NCBI RefSeq assembly: GCF_029626235.1
Contig: NZ_JARUBO010000005.1
Coordinates: 6,792,001-6,856,000 of the forward strand
DNA from: Micromonospora sp. WMMD1120
Lineage (GTDB): Bacteria > Actinomycetota > Actinomycetes > Mycobacteriales > Micromonosporaceae
DNA: 64,000 nt
Direction: 5' to 3'
The position numbers and the translations under genes were made by a program. Within the stretch, counting starts at the first letter, position 1. Every line of letters begins with the position of its first letter. A model generated the notes under the pieces. The model saw nothing but the letters and a program-made list of their open reading frames with translations. It searched no databases and had not been told where the DNA came from. Positions 35,801 to 44,323 of the stretch are shown in pieces.

Positions 35801-35960
35801 GGTAGTTGGAGGCGTCGGTGGAGTACGCGGCGCGGGAGCCGGCGTCGAAGCGGACCTCGCCGTCGACCTCGGCCCGCAGGTCGGCGGCGAGCGCGGCCAG
35901 GTCGACGTCGCGGGCTGGCTCGGGTGGCCGCAGGACCGGGTCGGGGAGCACCTCGGTCAT
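32883..35960 (-). CDS. FAD-linked and Fe-S dehydrogenase fusion (D-2-hydroxyacid type)
   Basis: A 1025-residue fusion. Residues about 30-530 are a GlcD-like FAD domain (GTSLAGECTNTAVILDWSK, GGMIGNNSCGATAQRAGK). A ferredoxin-like part has CVGVGKCRRHSGGVMCPS and CLACKGCKADCPVN. Two CCG domains follow (RPVCCGLTWISTGQLD; SGCCGLAGNFGFEQGHHEVS). This order and length fit YdiJ-type D-2-hydroxyglutarate or D-lactate dehydrogenases that feed electrons to quinone. The last 25 residues (WATVSLVAAAGLAAATALAR) look like a membrane helix, unusual for the family. The ATG overlaps the stop of the TPP enzyme. Confidence 0.92.
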   Translation of the reverse strand: MTEVLPDPVLRPPEPARDVDLAALAADLRAEVDGEVRFDAGSRAAYSTDASNYRQVPLGVVVPRTLEAAVAAVAVCRRHGAPLTSRGGGTSLAGECTNTAVILDWSKYCHRLLEVDERAGTCLVEPGIVLDELNAQLEPTGLEYGPRPATHNHCTLGGMIGNNSCGATAQRAGKVVDNIVELEVLLYDGTRLWVGETSDEEYARIQRDGGRQAEIYRRLRALRDEYLADIRTRYPHIPRRVSGYNLDSLLPEKNFHIAQALVGSEGTLVTVLRARLKLVPRVNADALVFLSYPDIASAGDDVPRILEHQPIALEGIDDKLISFERRKSLHPHALHELPEGGAWLMVQLGGDTPEQARAAARRLIDAVRRDGGPRVHEFTDPADDKRMWGVRESALGATAHVPGADNTWPGWEDSAVAPDRLGDYLRDLQALYREYGYQQASLYGHFGQGCVHTRIPFQLRTADGVRDFRSFVERAADLVVSYGGSFSGEHGDGQARGELLPKMYGERLIRAFGQFKAIFDPDDRMNPGKAMPPYPLDSHLRLGVDYDHGGVRTTFAYPDDRGSFGDAVLRCVGVGKCRRHSGGVMCPSYMVTREEEHSTRGRSRLLFEMLDGAARGGTIADGWRSDAVRDALDLCLACKGCKADCPVNVDMATYKAEFLSHHYAGRLRPRAHYSMGWLPLVATVAARLPRTVNALAHAPGLSRLAKVVGGIDKRRDIPLFAPESFQHWFARRTPTGDGARGEVVLWPDTFSNHFHPGVARAAVEVLEAAGWRVRVPERPVCCGLTWISTGQLDVAKRVLRRSVDALRPHLRAGTRVVGLEPSCTAVFRSDAHELFPADDDVTRLREQTVTLAELLNDHSPGWQPPRLDAHALIQTHCHHHAILGTAADQAVLSAAGVDAEFLDSGCCGLAGNFGFEQGHHEVSEACAERVLLPAVRDAADTDVILADGFSCRTQVEQSAADGRSALHLAELLRAAMYNDTVPRRPEQSWGDRPRQPGPITRWATVSLVAAAGLAAATALARRWTR

Positions 35961-37723
35961 GAGCGCAGCTCGTTGATCTTGTCGCGGGCGACGGTCGCGA
36001 CGGTGGCGACCTTGTGCGGCTGCCCGCGCAGGAACGCCTCGGTGAAGTGTTTCGCCTGGTCATATTTGATCTTGCCAGGCATCGGCGGCTCGTTCGGGTT
36101 GACGTCGCAGTCGACGAGCGCCGGGCCGGGGTGGGCGAGCGCCTCCCGGATCGCGCCCGGCAGCGCCTTCGCGTCGGTCACCTTCACCCCGAACGCGCCG
36201 CAGCCACGCGCCCAGGTGGAGAAGTCCGCCTCCGGCTGGCGGTGCCGTACCGCGTACTCGGGGTAGCCGAGGATGATCTGCTCCCAGAGGATCTGCCCGT
36301 ACGAGTTGTTGTTGTTGATGACCACCTTGATCGGCAGGTCGTGCCGCACCGCGGTGAGGAACTCGGCCATCAGCATGGCGAAACCGCCGTCGCCGACGAA
36401 CGCGATCACCTGCCGGCCCGGGTAGGCGTGCTGCATGGCGATCGCGTACGGCAGGCCGGGCGCCATGGTGGCCAGGTTGCCCGACAGGTAGAACTCACGG
36501 TCGCCACGGATCGTCCAGTGCCGGGCGGACCAGGTGGCGATCGTGCCCGAGTCGCAGGTCAGGATGGCGTCGTCGGCGGCGGCGGCGTCGACGCAGCCCA
36601 TCAGGTACTGCGGGGCGATCGGCGAGCGCTCCGGGTCCACCAGGCTGGCCATCTCCCCACGCCAGTCACTCATCTTGCCCTGGTACTTCTCCAGGAACGA
36701 CCTATCCGCGGTGTGACCGAGCAGCGGCAGCAGATCCCGCAGCGCCAGCCGGGCATCCGCGCAGACCGGCGCCTCGACCGGCAGCCGCATCCCGATCAGG
36801 CTCGGGTCGGCGTCGATCTGCACGACCTTCGCCTGCCCCGGCCCGGGCAGGTACTTCCCGTACGGGAAGGAGGTGCCCACCATCAGCAGCGTGTCGCACT
36901 CCTCCATCAGCTCCTCGCTCGGCGCGGTGCCGAGCAGGCCGAGCCCGCCCGTGGTCAGCGGATGGTCGTCGGGCACCACCAGCTTGCCGGGCAGTGTCTT
37001 GACGATCGGACTGGCCAGGGCCTCGGCCACCGCCAGCACCTCCTCGCGGGCACCTCGGGCGCCCACGCCGACCAGCATGGCCACCTTCCGGCCGGCCTTG
37101 AGCACCTCGGCCGCCTTCGCCAGCTCCCCCGGGTCGGCCGGCAGCTGGGGGTACGACACCGTGGCGGCGCTCATCGGCGGCTTGCCCGGACTCACGTGCC
37201 GGTACGGGTCGTCGGAGGCCGGCGCGACCTGCACGTCGTTGGGGAAGGTCAGGTGCGCCACGGTCCGCTTGCTCAGCGCGTCGCGGATCGCCAGGTCCAC
37301 CACCGCCGGCATCTGCTGCGGGTTGGTGACCATCAGGTTGTAGGAGGCGACGTCCTGGTAGAGCTGCGTGGTGTGCACCTCCTGCTGGTAGTGCGAGCCC
37401 AGCACCGACGTCTCCTGCATACCGGTGATCGCCAGCACCGGCACGTGGTCGAGCTTGGCGTCGTAGAGCCCGTTGAGCAGGTGGATCGCCCCCGGGCCGG
37501 AGGTGGCGCAGCAGACCCCCAGCCGACCGGTGGCCTTGGCGTAGCCGGTGGCCATGAACGCCGCCGCCTCCTCGTGGTGCACCAGCACGAACCGCAGCTT
37601 CTCGCGCTGCCGGCGGAATCCCTCCATCAGGCCGTTGATGCCGTCGCCGGGCAGGCCGAACACGGTGTCGACCCCCCACTCCACCAGGCGTCGGGCCAGG
37701 CTCTCGCCCACGATCTCCTGCAC
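35957..37723 (-). CDS. Thiamine-diphosphate-dependent pyruvate oxidase/dehydrogenase-like enzyme
   Basis: A 588-residue enzyme of the PoxB/acetolactate-synthase family. The catalytic Glu lies in VHHEEAAAFMATGYA; the ThDP-binding motif is VGDGGFAMLMAEFLTAVRHD followed by NNNSYGQI. The central FAD-type domain is present. Motif GLPGDGINGLMEGFR favours pyruvate oxidase over acetolactate synthase. It should decarboxylate pyruvate, giving acetate or acetyl phosphate. The C-terminal membrane-binding helix of E. coli PoxB is not obvious. GTG at 37723 is chosen because GAGGAGG precedes it. It heads a five-gene operon with 1- to 4-base junctions. Confidence 0.9.
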   Translation of the reverse strand: MQEIVGESLARRLVEWGVDTVFGLPGDGINGLMEGFRRQREKLRFVLVHHEEAAAFMATGYAKATGRLGVCCATSGPGAIHLLNGLYDAKLDHVPVLAITGMQETSVLGSHYQQEVHTTQLYQDVASYNLMVTNPQQMPAVVDLAIRDALSKRTVAHLTFPNDVQVAPASDDPYRHVSPGKPPMSAATVSYPQLPADPGELAKAAEVLKAGRKVAMLVGVGARGAREEVLAVAEALASPIVKTLPGKLVVPDDHPLTTGGLGLLGTAPSEELMEECDTLLMVGTSFPYGKYLPGPGQAKVVQIDADPSLIGMRLPVEAPVCADARLALRDLLPLLGHTADRSFLEKYQGKMSDWRGEMASLVDPERSPIAPQYLMGCVDAAAADDAILTCDSGTIATWSARHWTIRGDREFYLSGNLATMAPGLPYAIAMQHAYPGRQVIAFVGDGGFAMLMAEFLTAVRHDLPIKVVINNNNSYGQILWEQIILGYPEYAVRHRQPEADFSTWARGCGAFGVKVTDAKALPGAIREALAHPGPALVDCDVNPNEPPMPGKIKYDQAKHFTEAFLRGQPHKVATVATVARDKINELRS

Positions 37724-37876
37724 GTCGTCCTCCTCTTTCCGGGGTTCGCCCGTCCTCGTCCGCGTCAGCGGGATCTCACGTGTCCCACCGGACACCGCGG
37801 ACCGGGGCGGACGGGGCGGCGGCTACCCGGCCTCCCAGACCGCAAACCCACCAGAGCCACCGATTTCGGGCCTTGG

Positions 37877-38368
37877 TCATCGGTGCCCTTCGTCCCGGGG
37901 CAGCACCGACAGCCGTCCCCGCCCCTCCAGCACGGCGAGATGCACGGCGTCGACCTCGCCCACCCCGTGCTCGCGCAGCAGGGCATCGAGGTCGGCGCGC
38001 GTCATCCCGGCACGGTGCAGGTTGCCGGTGAGCGCCCGGCCGTGAGCGACCACCACCACCGGACCCTTCTCGATCAGCCTCCGGCCGGCGGGCCGCAGCC
38101 GCACCCAGGTGATCAGCGCGTGAGCGGCCAGGATGGCCACCAGGGTCACCGCGCCGGAGAGGTAGCTCGCGTCCGGGGCGCTGGGCAGCCGCCCGACGAT
38201 CGCGCCCACCGCGACGGCGGCCACGAAGTCGTACGCGGACAGCTCGGCAAGCGTCCGGCGACCGCCGACGCGCATCGCGAGTACAGCGGTCAGGTAGAGC
38301 AGGATCGCCTTCACCGCCACCCAGACCAGCCAGCCCGGGTGACCGACGAGGGAGCTCACCGCGTTCAT
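37877..38368 (-). CDS. DUF421 (YetF-like) membrane protein
   Basis: A 163-residue protein with helices WLVWVAVKAILLYLTAVLAM, FVAAVAVGAIVGRLP and GAVTLVAILAAHALITWVRL, the signature GGRRTLAELSAYDFVAAVAV, and the soluble YetF part RRLIEKGPVVVVAHGRALTG. The C-terminus LAVLEGRGRLSVLPRDE corresponds to the usual EPDGxxSV strand. It is clearly related to, but distinct from, the DUF421 protein at 25767. It lies 153 bp upstream of the pyruvate-oxidase operon on the same strand. Confidence 0.87.
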   Translation of the reverse strand: MNAVSSLVGHPGWLVWVAVKAILLYLTAVLAMRVGGRRTLAELSAYDFVAAVAVGAIVGRLPSAPDASYLSGAVTLVAILAAHALITWVRLRPAGRRLIEKGPVVVVAHGRALTGNLHRAGMTRADLDALLREHGVGEVDAVHLAVLEGRGRLSVLPRDEGHR

Positions 38369-38568
38369 CGCCCCGACCCGTTCCCGCCACGGCGCCAGCG
38401 CCCGCGCCGCACGCGCAGAAGCCGTGCCGAAGCCACCGCGTCCCGCTCGGTGAGTGCTGCACGGTTGTTAAGGATCACCACGCCGGCAGGACGTCGAACA
38501 CGACGAACGAGCCGGCCGGTCTGGTAACGCACCGCCGGCGGCCGGGTCGCCCTGGTGGCGACCGTGGC

Positions 38569-38811
38569 ATGGCCGCCGACCGGCTCACCCCACCAGCGGT
38601 GACGCCCCGCGCCGACCCGATAGCGGTCGCGCTGCGACTGGCACAGGATCTGCAGGACGACGCGCCCGAATCGCCGGACGGACTGCTGGTGCTGAGCCTG
38701 ACACAACGCACCACCCGTCCCGTCGAGGAGCAGAAGACGCTGCGCCGGTTCCTCGCCGTCGCACCGGCACACCCCGCTGCCCCGGAGATCCGTCCCCTGC
38801 TCGGCCACTGA
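38569..38811 (+). CDS. Small hypothetical protein
   Basis: An 80-residue frame, MAADRLTPPAVTPRADPIAV then ALRLAQDLQDDAPESPDGLL, with a helical and acidic central part and balanced amino-acid use. The antisense frame over the same bases is Arg/Cys/Trp-rich and looks like a shadow, so the plus strand is preferred. No family is recognised and the ribosome site is weak. The two neighbours on either side are minus-strand genes. Confidence 0.4.
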   Translation: MAADRLTPPAVTPRADPIAVALRLAQDLQDDAPESPDGLLVLSLTQRTTRPVEEQKTLRRFLAVAPAHPAAPEIRPLLGH

Positions 38812-38817
38812 CCGGGC

Positions 38818-39054
38818 TCATGAACGGCGCCGCGCCAGCAGGTAGCCCAGAAACAGGCCGCTGCCCAGCAGGACCACCACACGTGGCGTGATCGCCGCAC
38901 GGAGCTTGCCGAAGCCCGTCTTCGGGTCCACCACGCTGCCGGCTACGTCACCCGCGGTGCCCACCACCACGTCACCAAGCCTGCCGAGATTCACCCGACC
39001 CACCACCTTCCCGAGGTCGCCGGCTACCCAAGGAGCCGCCGACGAAACACTCAC
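38818..39054 (-). CDS. Small tail-anchored protein coupled to antiporter
   Basis: A 78-residue protein, mostly polar, ending in a hydrophobic helix with basic tail (RVVVLLGSGLFLGYLLARRR). The GTG start overlaps the antiporter stop (GTGA), so it should be made together with it. No known family. The pairing suggests an accessory or regulatory subunit of the antiporter, which is inference from coupling only. Confidence 0.6.
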   Translation of the reverse strand: MSVSSAAPWVAGDLGKVVGRVNLGRLGDVVVGTAGDVAGSVVDPKTGFGKLRAAITPRVVVLLGSGLFLGYLLARRRS

Positions 39055-40511
39055 TCGTCCTGACCGGTGAAGACTCGCTGCGCCAAGGGCTGCTCACCGC
39101 CGGCCACCAACACCTCGTCGCCAGCGCGCAGCACCGTCGCCCGGCCGAGCCGGACCTGCTCGCCATCGCGGCTGACCAGGCTCACCCACACCCCCTCGTC
39201 CCGGCTCAGTTCGAACAGCGGCCGCCCGTCGGCCGGGGCGCCGGATGCGACGGTGTAATGCCGCAGCCCGACCGGCTCGCCCTGTACCCGGATGCCGACC
39301 GCCCACGGCTGCAGTGGGGTGGTCCGCATCGGCACCCGGCACCACCGAGCCATGAGTGGAACCAGTCCGCCCTGCACCACGATCGAGAACGCGACCACGG
39401 CGAAGATGATGTCGAACAACCGCAGGTCCTGTTCCAGGTCGGCAGTGAGGATGAACGTGCCGAGCAGGATCGGCACCGCGCCTTTGAGGCCGGACCAGAC
39501 CACGAAAACACGCTCACCCCAGCGCAGCCGGACCGTGCTGAGCAGCCCGCCGACCACGATCGGCCGGATCACGAATGTCAGCAGCACCGCCAGCGCCAGG
39601 CCGGTGAGCCAGGCCCGCTCGGTCACCATGCTGCGCAGCGACACGATCAGGCCGAGCAGGCCGAACGCCAGGATCTCGCCGAGGCTGGCCAGCGCGCCGT
39701 GGAAGCGCTGGATCTCCCGCTTGAACGGTGCCCGGGCGTCACCGACGACGATGCCGGCGAGAAACACCGCGAGGAACCCAGAGCCGCGCGCCAGTGTCGC
39801 CACACCGTAGATCGACGCGGCGGCGAAGAGTACCTGGAGCGGGTAGAGACTCTCGTCCGGCAGGGACACCCGGCGCATCAGCTGCAGGATGAGCCACCCG
39901 CCGGCCAACCCGATCACCGACCCGACCAGCAGTTGCAGCGCGAACTCCCCCGCCCCGGAGGCGACCGCCGACCAGCCCCAAGCGGTCCCGGCGGCGAGCA
40001 GGCTCGCCATCAGCGCGATCCCCACCGGGTCGTTCGCGCCCGACTCGCCCTCCAGGATCGTGCCGCTGCGCCCCACGACGGTGCGCCGCCCCAGCACGGA
40101 GAAGACGGCGGCGGGATCGGTCGGCGAGAGTGCGGTGCCGACCAGCAGGGCGGCGAGCCAATCGAACCCGAACACCCAGCGCAGCACCAGCGCCAGTGCG
40201 CCGGCAGTCAGCAGCGTCCCGAGCACACCCACCAGCACGACCGGCCCGAGCGACGGGCGTAGTCGCCGCCAGCCCATGCTCATCCCGCCGCTGAACAGCA
40301 CCAGCACGAGGGCGATCTCGACCAGGTGCCGGACCGTGTACAGCGACAGATCGTCCAGCCTCGGGAACAGGTCGGAGACGATCGCGGCGGCGAACAGGAA
40401 CAGCGCCGGCGCGGGCAACCGCAGCCGATCGGCGAGCCGGTTGGAGAGCACGGCCAAGACCGCCACCGCGCCCAGCCCGGCGACGTAGAGCGCGAATCCC
40501 GTCACCGCCAC
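39051..40511 (-). CDS. Cation/proton antiporter with C-terminal TrkA-C-like domain
   Basis: A 486-residue protein. Twelve or so helices carry ALSPTDPAAVFSVLG and EGESGANDPVGIAL, the CPA1 ion-path motifs. Residues about 395-480 form a soluble domain (LRHYTVASGAPADGRPLFEL, DGEQVRLGRATVLRAGDEVL) resembling RCK_C/TrkA-C regulators, as in NhaP2/CvrA potassium/proton antiporters. GTG at 40511 starts immediately before the first helix. It is translationally coupled to the small tail-anchored protein downstream. Confidence 0.92.
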   Translation of the reverse strand: MAVTGFALYVAGLGAVAVLAVLSNRLADRLRLPAPALFLFAAAIVSDLFPRLDDLSLYTVRHLVEIALVLVLFSGGMSMGWRRLRPSLGPVVLVGVLGTLLTAGALALVLRWVFGFDWLAALLVGTALSPTDPAAVFSVLGRRTVVGRSGTILEGESGANDPVGIALMASLLAAGTAWGWSAVASGAGEFALQLLVGSVIGLAGGWLILQLMRRVSLPDESLYPLQVLFAAASIYGVATLARGSGFLAVFLAGIVVGDARAPFKREIQRFHGALASLGEILAFGLLGLIVSLRSMVTERAWLTGLALAVLLTFVIRPIVVGGLLSTVRLRWGERVFVVWSGLKGAVPILLGTFILTADLEQDLRLFDIIFAVVAFSIVVQGGLVPLMARWCRVPMRTTPLQPWAVGIRVQGEPVGLRHYTVASGAPADGRPLFELSRDEGVWVSLVSRDGEQVRLGRATVLRAGDEVLVAGGEQPLAQRVFTGQDE

Positions 40512-40644
40512 CCCATCCAGGTCCGACCCGCCGGATCCCCAGCGGCTCCCGTGGGCTGCCGCTACCCGCCCAGGCCGGAGTTAACCGGGCCGGCACCCGA
40601 TCAGTGGGCGAGAACCTGGGGCACCGGCTGATGCGGCGGCACGG

Positions 40645-41862
40645 TCAACGCCGCTTCGCGATCTCGTGGTGTCCGGCGGCGTACCAGCGGCGCCCGGGCA
40701 TCGCGGTGGCGCCATGCACCACGACGCTGACCGCGACGACGAGGCTGCCGGCGCTCCAGAGCAATGGGTCGACCGCCCCCTCGTCGGCGCTGAAGGTCAG
40801 GTAGAACAGCGCGGACACGCCGATCGGACCGAACCAGCCGAGGAAGACCAGCTCCCGCCAGGGCAAACCGAGCGGTTTTCCGAGCGCCAGCACCACCGGC
40901 AGCCGTCGCAGCAGCAGGACCGCGACGGCGAAGAGCGGCAACCGCCAGCCGGCGTCGAGCCAGTCGCGCCAGGGCAGTTCGACGCCGAGCAGGAAGAACA
41001 GTGGCAGCACCAGGTAGCGGGTGAGCGAGTCGTCCAACTGCTGCTCGGCGATGCGGGGCTGGTCGCCGATGACGCGGTTGTAGGCCAGCCCGGTGACGAA
41101 CGCGGCGAGGATGCCGTCGGTGTCCAGCACCCGCGCGACCCCGAGCGCGGCGATCCCGAGCAGCACTGCGAAGACCAGCAGCGACCCCTGGTCGAGGGTC
41201 TCCCTACGGCTCGCCGCGCGCACGGCGTGCCCGGCCAACGAACCGAGCAGGACGCCGACGACCACCGCGCCGAGCACACCCCACACCGCCGCGGTCACCT
41301 GGTCCGTCCACGGCTGCGCGCCGACGGCGGCCAGGGCGAGGACGACGAGGGGGAACGCGAGCCCGTCGTTGCCGCCGGACTCACCGCTGATCACCTGCCG
41401 GAGCCGGTCGGGCAGTTGCCGCTCGGCGGGGCCGCCGGAGACGATGCCCGAGGCCAGCACCGGGTCGGTGGGGGTCAGGCAGCTGCCGAGCAGCGCTGCC
41501 AGGCCCAGCGGCATGCCGAGTACCAGCCAGGACAGTCCGGTGCTGAGCAGCGCCATTCCGATCATGCCGGCGGAGAGCAGCACGAGGATCGGGCGCAGCA
41601 CGGCCCGGTAGCCGGCGATCGGGAAGCGCAACGCGACCGCCATCAGAGACACCGCCAGCAAGGCCCGGCTCACCTCACGGTTGAGCTCGGCGCCGAGCCG
41701 GTCGGTGAGGTCGATCAGGCCGATTACCGGGCCTGCCAGCACTCCCAGAGCCAGGGCCAGTAGCGGCTCGGACAGCACGGTACGGCGGATGGCGCTGGAC
41801 CAGAACGCGAGCAGGACACCGAGCCCTCCGACGAGGGCGTATGCGAGCAGCAGGGGACTCAT
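40645..41862 (-). CDS. Cation/proton antiporter
   Basis: A 405-residue membrane protein with the CPA1 motifs CLTPTDPVLASGIVSG and SGESGGNDGLAFPLV. It lacks a C-terminal regulatory domain. Helices extend from residue 5 to about 390. It is similar in layout to, but diverged from, the antiporter at 18317-19630. It lies 133 bp upstream of the next antiporter on the same strand, so the two may be expressed together and provide different ion or pH ranges. Confidence 0.9.
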   Translation of the reverse strand: MSPLLLAYALVGGLGVLLAFWSSAIRRTVLSEPLLALALGVLAGPVIGLIDLTDRLGAELNREVSRALLAVSLMAVALRFPIAGYRAVLRPILVLLSAGMIGMALLSTGLSWLVLGMPLGLAALLGSCLTPTDPVLASGIVSGGPAERQLPDRLRQVISGESGGNDGLAFPLVVLALAAVGAQPWTDQVTAAVWGVLGAVVVGVLLGSLAGHAVRAASRRETLDQGSLLVFAVLLGIAALGVARVLDTDGILAAFVTGLAYNRVIGDQPRIAEQQLDDSLTRYLVLPLFFLLGVELPWRDWLDAGWRLPLFAVAVLLLRRLPVVLALGKPLGLPWRELVFLGWFGPIGVSALFYLTFSADEGAVDPLLWSAGSLVVAVSVVVHGATAMPGRRWYAAGHHEIAKRR

Positions 41863-41911
41863 GCCCGCCCGCTACCCGGCGTGGCCTCGAACGCGCCCAC
41901 CCGCCGCCACC

Positions 41912-42346
41912 TCACGTGCGCCGGGAGCGGGCGGTGGCCCGGGCGTTGGCCTTCTCGATCGCCTCGACCAGCTCCCCCTTGTTCATGTTCTCCGGCTCGT
42001 CGATGCCGACCTTGCGGGCCACGTCGTCCAGGTGCCCCTTGCTGGCGTTGGCATCCACCCCCTGCGCGGTCGGCCGTTCGCGGTCGCGTGACGCCGGGGT
42101 GCCCTGGGCCGCCTGCGGGTCCGAAGGGCCCTTGTGCTCCTTGGGCTCCCAGTGATCGCCGACCTTCTCGTGGGTGTGCTTCAGCGACGCGTACGCCGCC
42201 CGGTGCGCCCGCTCGCCGTCGCCGTAGCTCTCCTCGGCCGCCTCCAGGGTCTTTTTGTACGTGCGGACCGCCTTGTCGTCCGAACGCGCGATGGTCGACG
42301 GCACGTCGTCGCGCATCTGTTCGGCTTGCTCGTGCTTGTCCGGCAT
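41912..42346 (-). CDS. ChaB-family protein with Rho-N/SAP-like C-terminus
   Basis: A 144-residue hydrophilic protein. Residues 10-60 (DVPSTIARSDDKAVRTYKKT, YGDGERAHRAAYASLKH) match ChaB, a small protein once linked to the cation antiporter ChaA. Residues 100-140 (ASKGHLDDVARKVGIDEPEN, MNKGELVEAIEKANARAT) resemble a Rho-N or SAP-like helical nucleic-acid-binding module. GGAGAC precedes the ATG. It stands next to two antiporters, but the ChaA/ChaB connection in other bacteria is only positional. Confidence 0.82.
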   Translation of the reverse strand: MPDKHEQAEQMRDDVPSTIARSDDKAVRTYKKTLEAAEESYGDGERAHRAAYASLKHTHEKVGDHWEPKEHKGPSDPQAAQGTPASRDRERPTAQGVDANASKGHLDDVARKVGIDEPENMNKGELVEAIEKANARATARSRRT

Positions 42347-42368
42347 CTCGCTGTCTCCTGATCCCCTA

Positions 42369-42803
42369 TCACCTGTTCAGTTCGTCGCGGGCGGCGTCGA
42401 CGCCCGCCGGCAACACCCGACCCGCGGTCTCGGTGACCATGTCCCGCACATCGTCGGCGAGCCGCGCCGAGGGTCCCCCGGCTGCCCGCAACTGCGCCAA
42501 CCCCGCCCGCCCCAGCACCACGGCGGCGACAAGGTAGCCGGCGGTGAGGCCGGCGGCGGCCAGCCGCCGCGGGAGCATCGTCTCCAGCACGCGCAACACG
42601 GTGGTCGACGCCGCTCCCGCGCCGAACACCAGGCAGCCGCCGGCGGCCGCCAGCAACACGATCCCCACGCCGGCCGGGCGGGCCGCCTCGCCCACCTGCG
42701 CGCGGACCGCCCGGACCTCCTCGCGTACGACGTCGGCCACGTCCTCGGCCAGCCGCTCGGTGGGGCTTCGCCGCCCGTCCGGTCGTACGGTCCCGTCGCT
42801 CAT
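42369..42803 (-). CDS. Phage-holin-like membrane protein (DUF1469/Holin-X type)
   Basis: A 144-residue protein with an amphipathic N-terminal helix (ERLAEDVADVVREEVRAVRA), two membrane helices (AGVGIVLLAAAGGCLVFGAG and AAGLTAGYLVAAVVLGRAGL) and a charged C-terminus. This is the layout of the widespread actinobacterial Holin-X/DUF1469 proteins, which are chromosomal and not phage lysis genes. ATG at 42803 is chosen because GGGAGGTGCG precedes it. It lies 22 bp upstream of the ChaB-like gene on the same strand, probably as one transcript. Confidence 0.8.
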   Translation of the reverse strand: MSDGTVRPDGRRSPTERLAEDVADVVREEVRAVRAQVGEAARPAGVGIVLLAAAGGCLVFGAGAASTTVLRVLETMLPRRLAAAGLTAGYLVAAVVLGRAGLAQLRAAGGPSARLADDVRDMVTETAGRVLPAGVDAARDELNR

Positions 42804-42940
42804 CGCACCTCCCACTGCGCCCCCGCTTGCTCCGGGCGTACCCGGGCGAACGGCCCCGCACACGGCGATGCGCAGCTTTTCCGCAGGCGCGGAGGCGCAA
42901 AGCCGGGACCCGCATCGGCCGGATGCCCGACACTGGCCGG

Positions 42941-44225
42941 GTGAGCAGCCCACCGCGTCTGCGCCGGTCCCGGTGGCTGATCCCGGTGGCGCCGGGCAGC
43001 CGGGTCACCCGGCTCGAGCTGTTCTACGACCTGATCTTCGTCTTCGCCTTCCTCAACGTCACCGGACTCGTCTCCCGTGATCTGGCGGCTGCGCAGGTGG
43101 TGAGCGGTGTCGTGGTGGTGGCGCTGCTCTGGTGGTGCTGGACCGGCTTCGTCGCACTCGGCAACGTGGTACGCGCCGACCACGGCGTCCTGCCGGTGCT
43201 CGGCTTCGGGATCATGGCCGCAGTGTTCGTACTCGCGATCGCGATTCCACAGGCCTCCGTCGACCAGCCCGACGACCTGCCAGGCCCCCTGGTGTTCGCC
43301 GGGTCCTACCTGACCGTGCGGGCGCTGACCTCGGTCGGGTTCGTGTTCGTGCTCACCCGTGCCGCACACCCGCGTCCAGCTCGCCGCCGTCACCGTCCCG
43401 CCGCTGCTGGCCGCCGTGCTGATCGGGCTCTCGGTCGCCGTGCCGTGGTGGGTGCCGGCCGAGGCGGTACTGGACGCCCGCCTGCTCCTGTGGAGCGCGG
43501 CCCTGGTCGTGGAGTACGCGGTCGGCCTGGTGCTGCCCTACGCGCACTGGTCGCTGCCGTCAGTCGGGCACTGGGCCGAGCGGCACGGACTGATTGTGCT
43601 CATCGCCCTGGGCGAGGTGGTGATCTCGCTAGGCGTCGGGCCGGGCCGATTCGACCGGTTGGCGCTGACCACCCGGGTCATCACCGCATCCGTACTGGGC
43701 ATCGCGCTGGTCGCCGCCCTCTGGTGGTTGCACTTCGACAGCCTGGCCGCCGGGGTGGAGCAGAGCCTGCATGGTGTGCGGGACGCCGTGCGGGTACCGC
43801 AGGCCCGTGACATCTACACCTATCTGCACCTGCTGACCATCCTTGGCGTGGTGAGCACCGCCCTTGGCCTCACGCTGCTGGTGGAAACGGTCGCCATGCG
43901 GCATTCCCCACTGGCCGCTGCGGCCAGCGTCGCCCTGCACGGCGGCGTCGCGCTCTACCTGCTGAGTCAGGTGGCGATTGCTCGCCGGACATTTCACCGC
44001 ACGAACCGGCCTGTTCTCGGCACCGCTGTCCTGGTCGCCGCCCTGGCGCTGCCCGGGGCGCACCTCGTGCCGCTGGTCGCCCTCGTGGTACTCGTCGCGG
44101 TGTGCGGGGCGCTCGCCGTGTCGCAGCGCATGACCGCCGACCGCAGGCGCGTCAAGAACCTGTTGCGTCGGGAGGAGCACGTCACCGAGGAGGCGGTCAG
44201 CGCGTGGCGGAAGCGACACCTGTGA
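42941..44225 (+). pseudogene. Low temperature requirement A (LtrA) family protein, frameshifted
   Basis: The frame from 42941 (RRSRWLIPVAPGSRVTRLEL, FYDLIFVFAFLNVTG) gives the first 140 residues of LtrA and then loses similarity after FVFVLTRAAH. The remainder (QLAAVTVPPLLAAVLIG to AWRKRHL) continues in a second frame to 44225. Removing one C from the CCC at 43369-43371 joins the two halves and matches the intact paralogue at 49324-50619 throughout. The rest shows no decay, so this may be a recent mutation or a sequencing error. LtrA proteins are multi-helix membrane proteins of unknown function. Confidence 0.85.
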
Positions 44226-44323
44226 GGCGGTCCTGTCGATCCTGCCCGCACTGCCCGCAGTACCAGCCAAAATAGGATTCGCAGTCCTTCCCGGCGAGTC
44301 AGGCCGTACAGCCAAGGAGCCCC

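Noticed and set aside
33060..38527. Two long plus-strand frames antisense to the FAD/Fe-S and TPP genes
   Set aside because: They mirror highly conserved minus-strand enzymes and contain His/Gln/Arg-rich repetitive translation typical of antisense shadows.
38365..38808. 147-codon minus-strand frame overlapping the DUF421 start by ATGA
   Set aside because: The overlap looked like coupling, but composition (Cys, Trp, Arg-rich) and lack of a ribosome site favour the shorter plus-strand frame or no gene.
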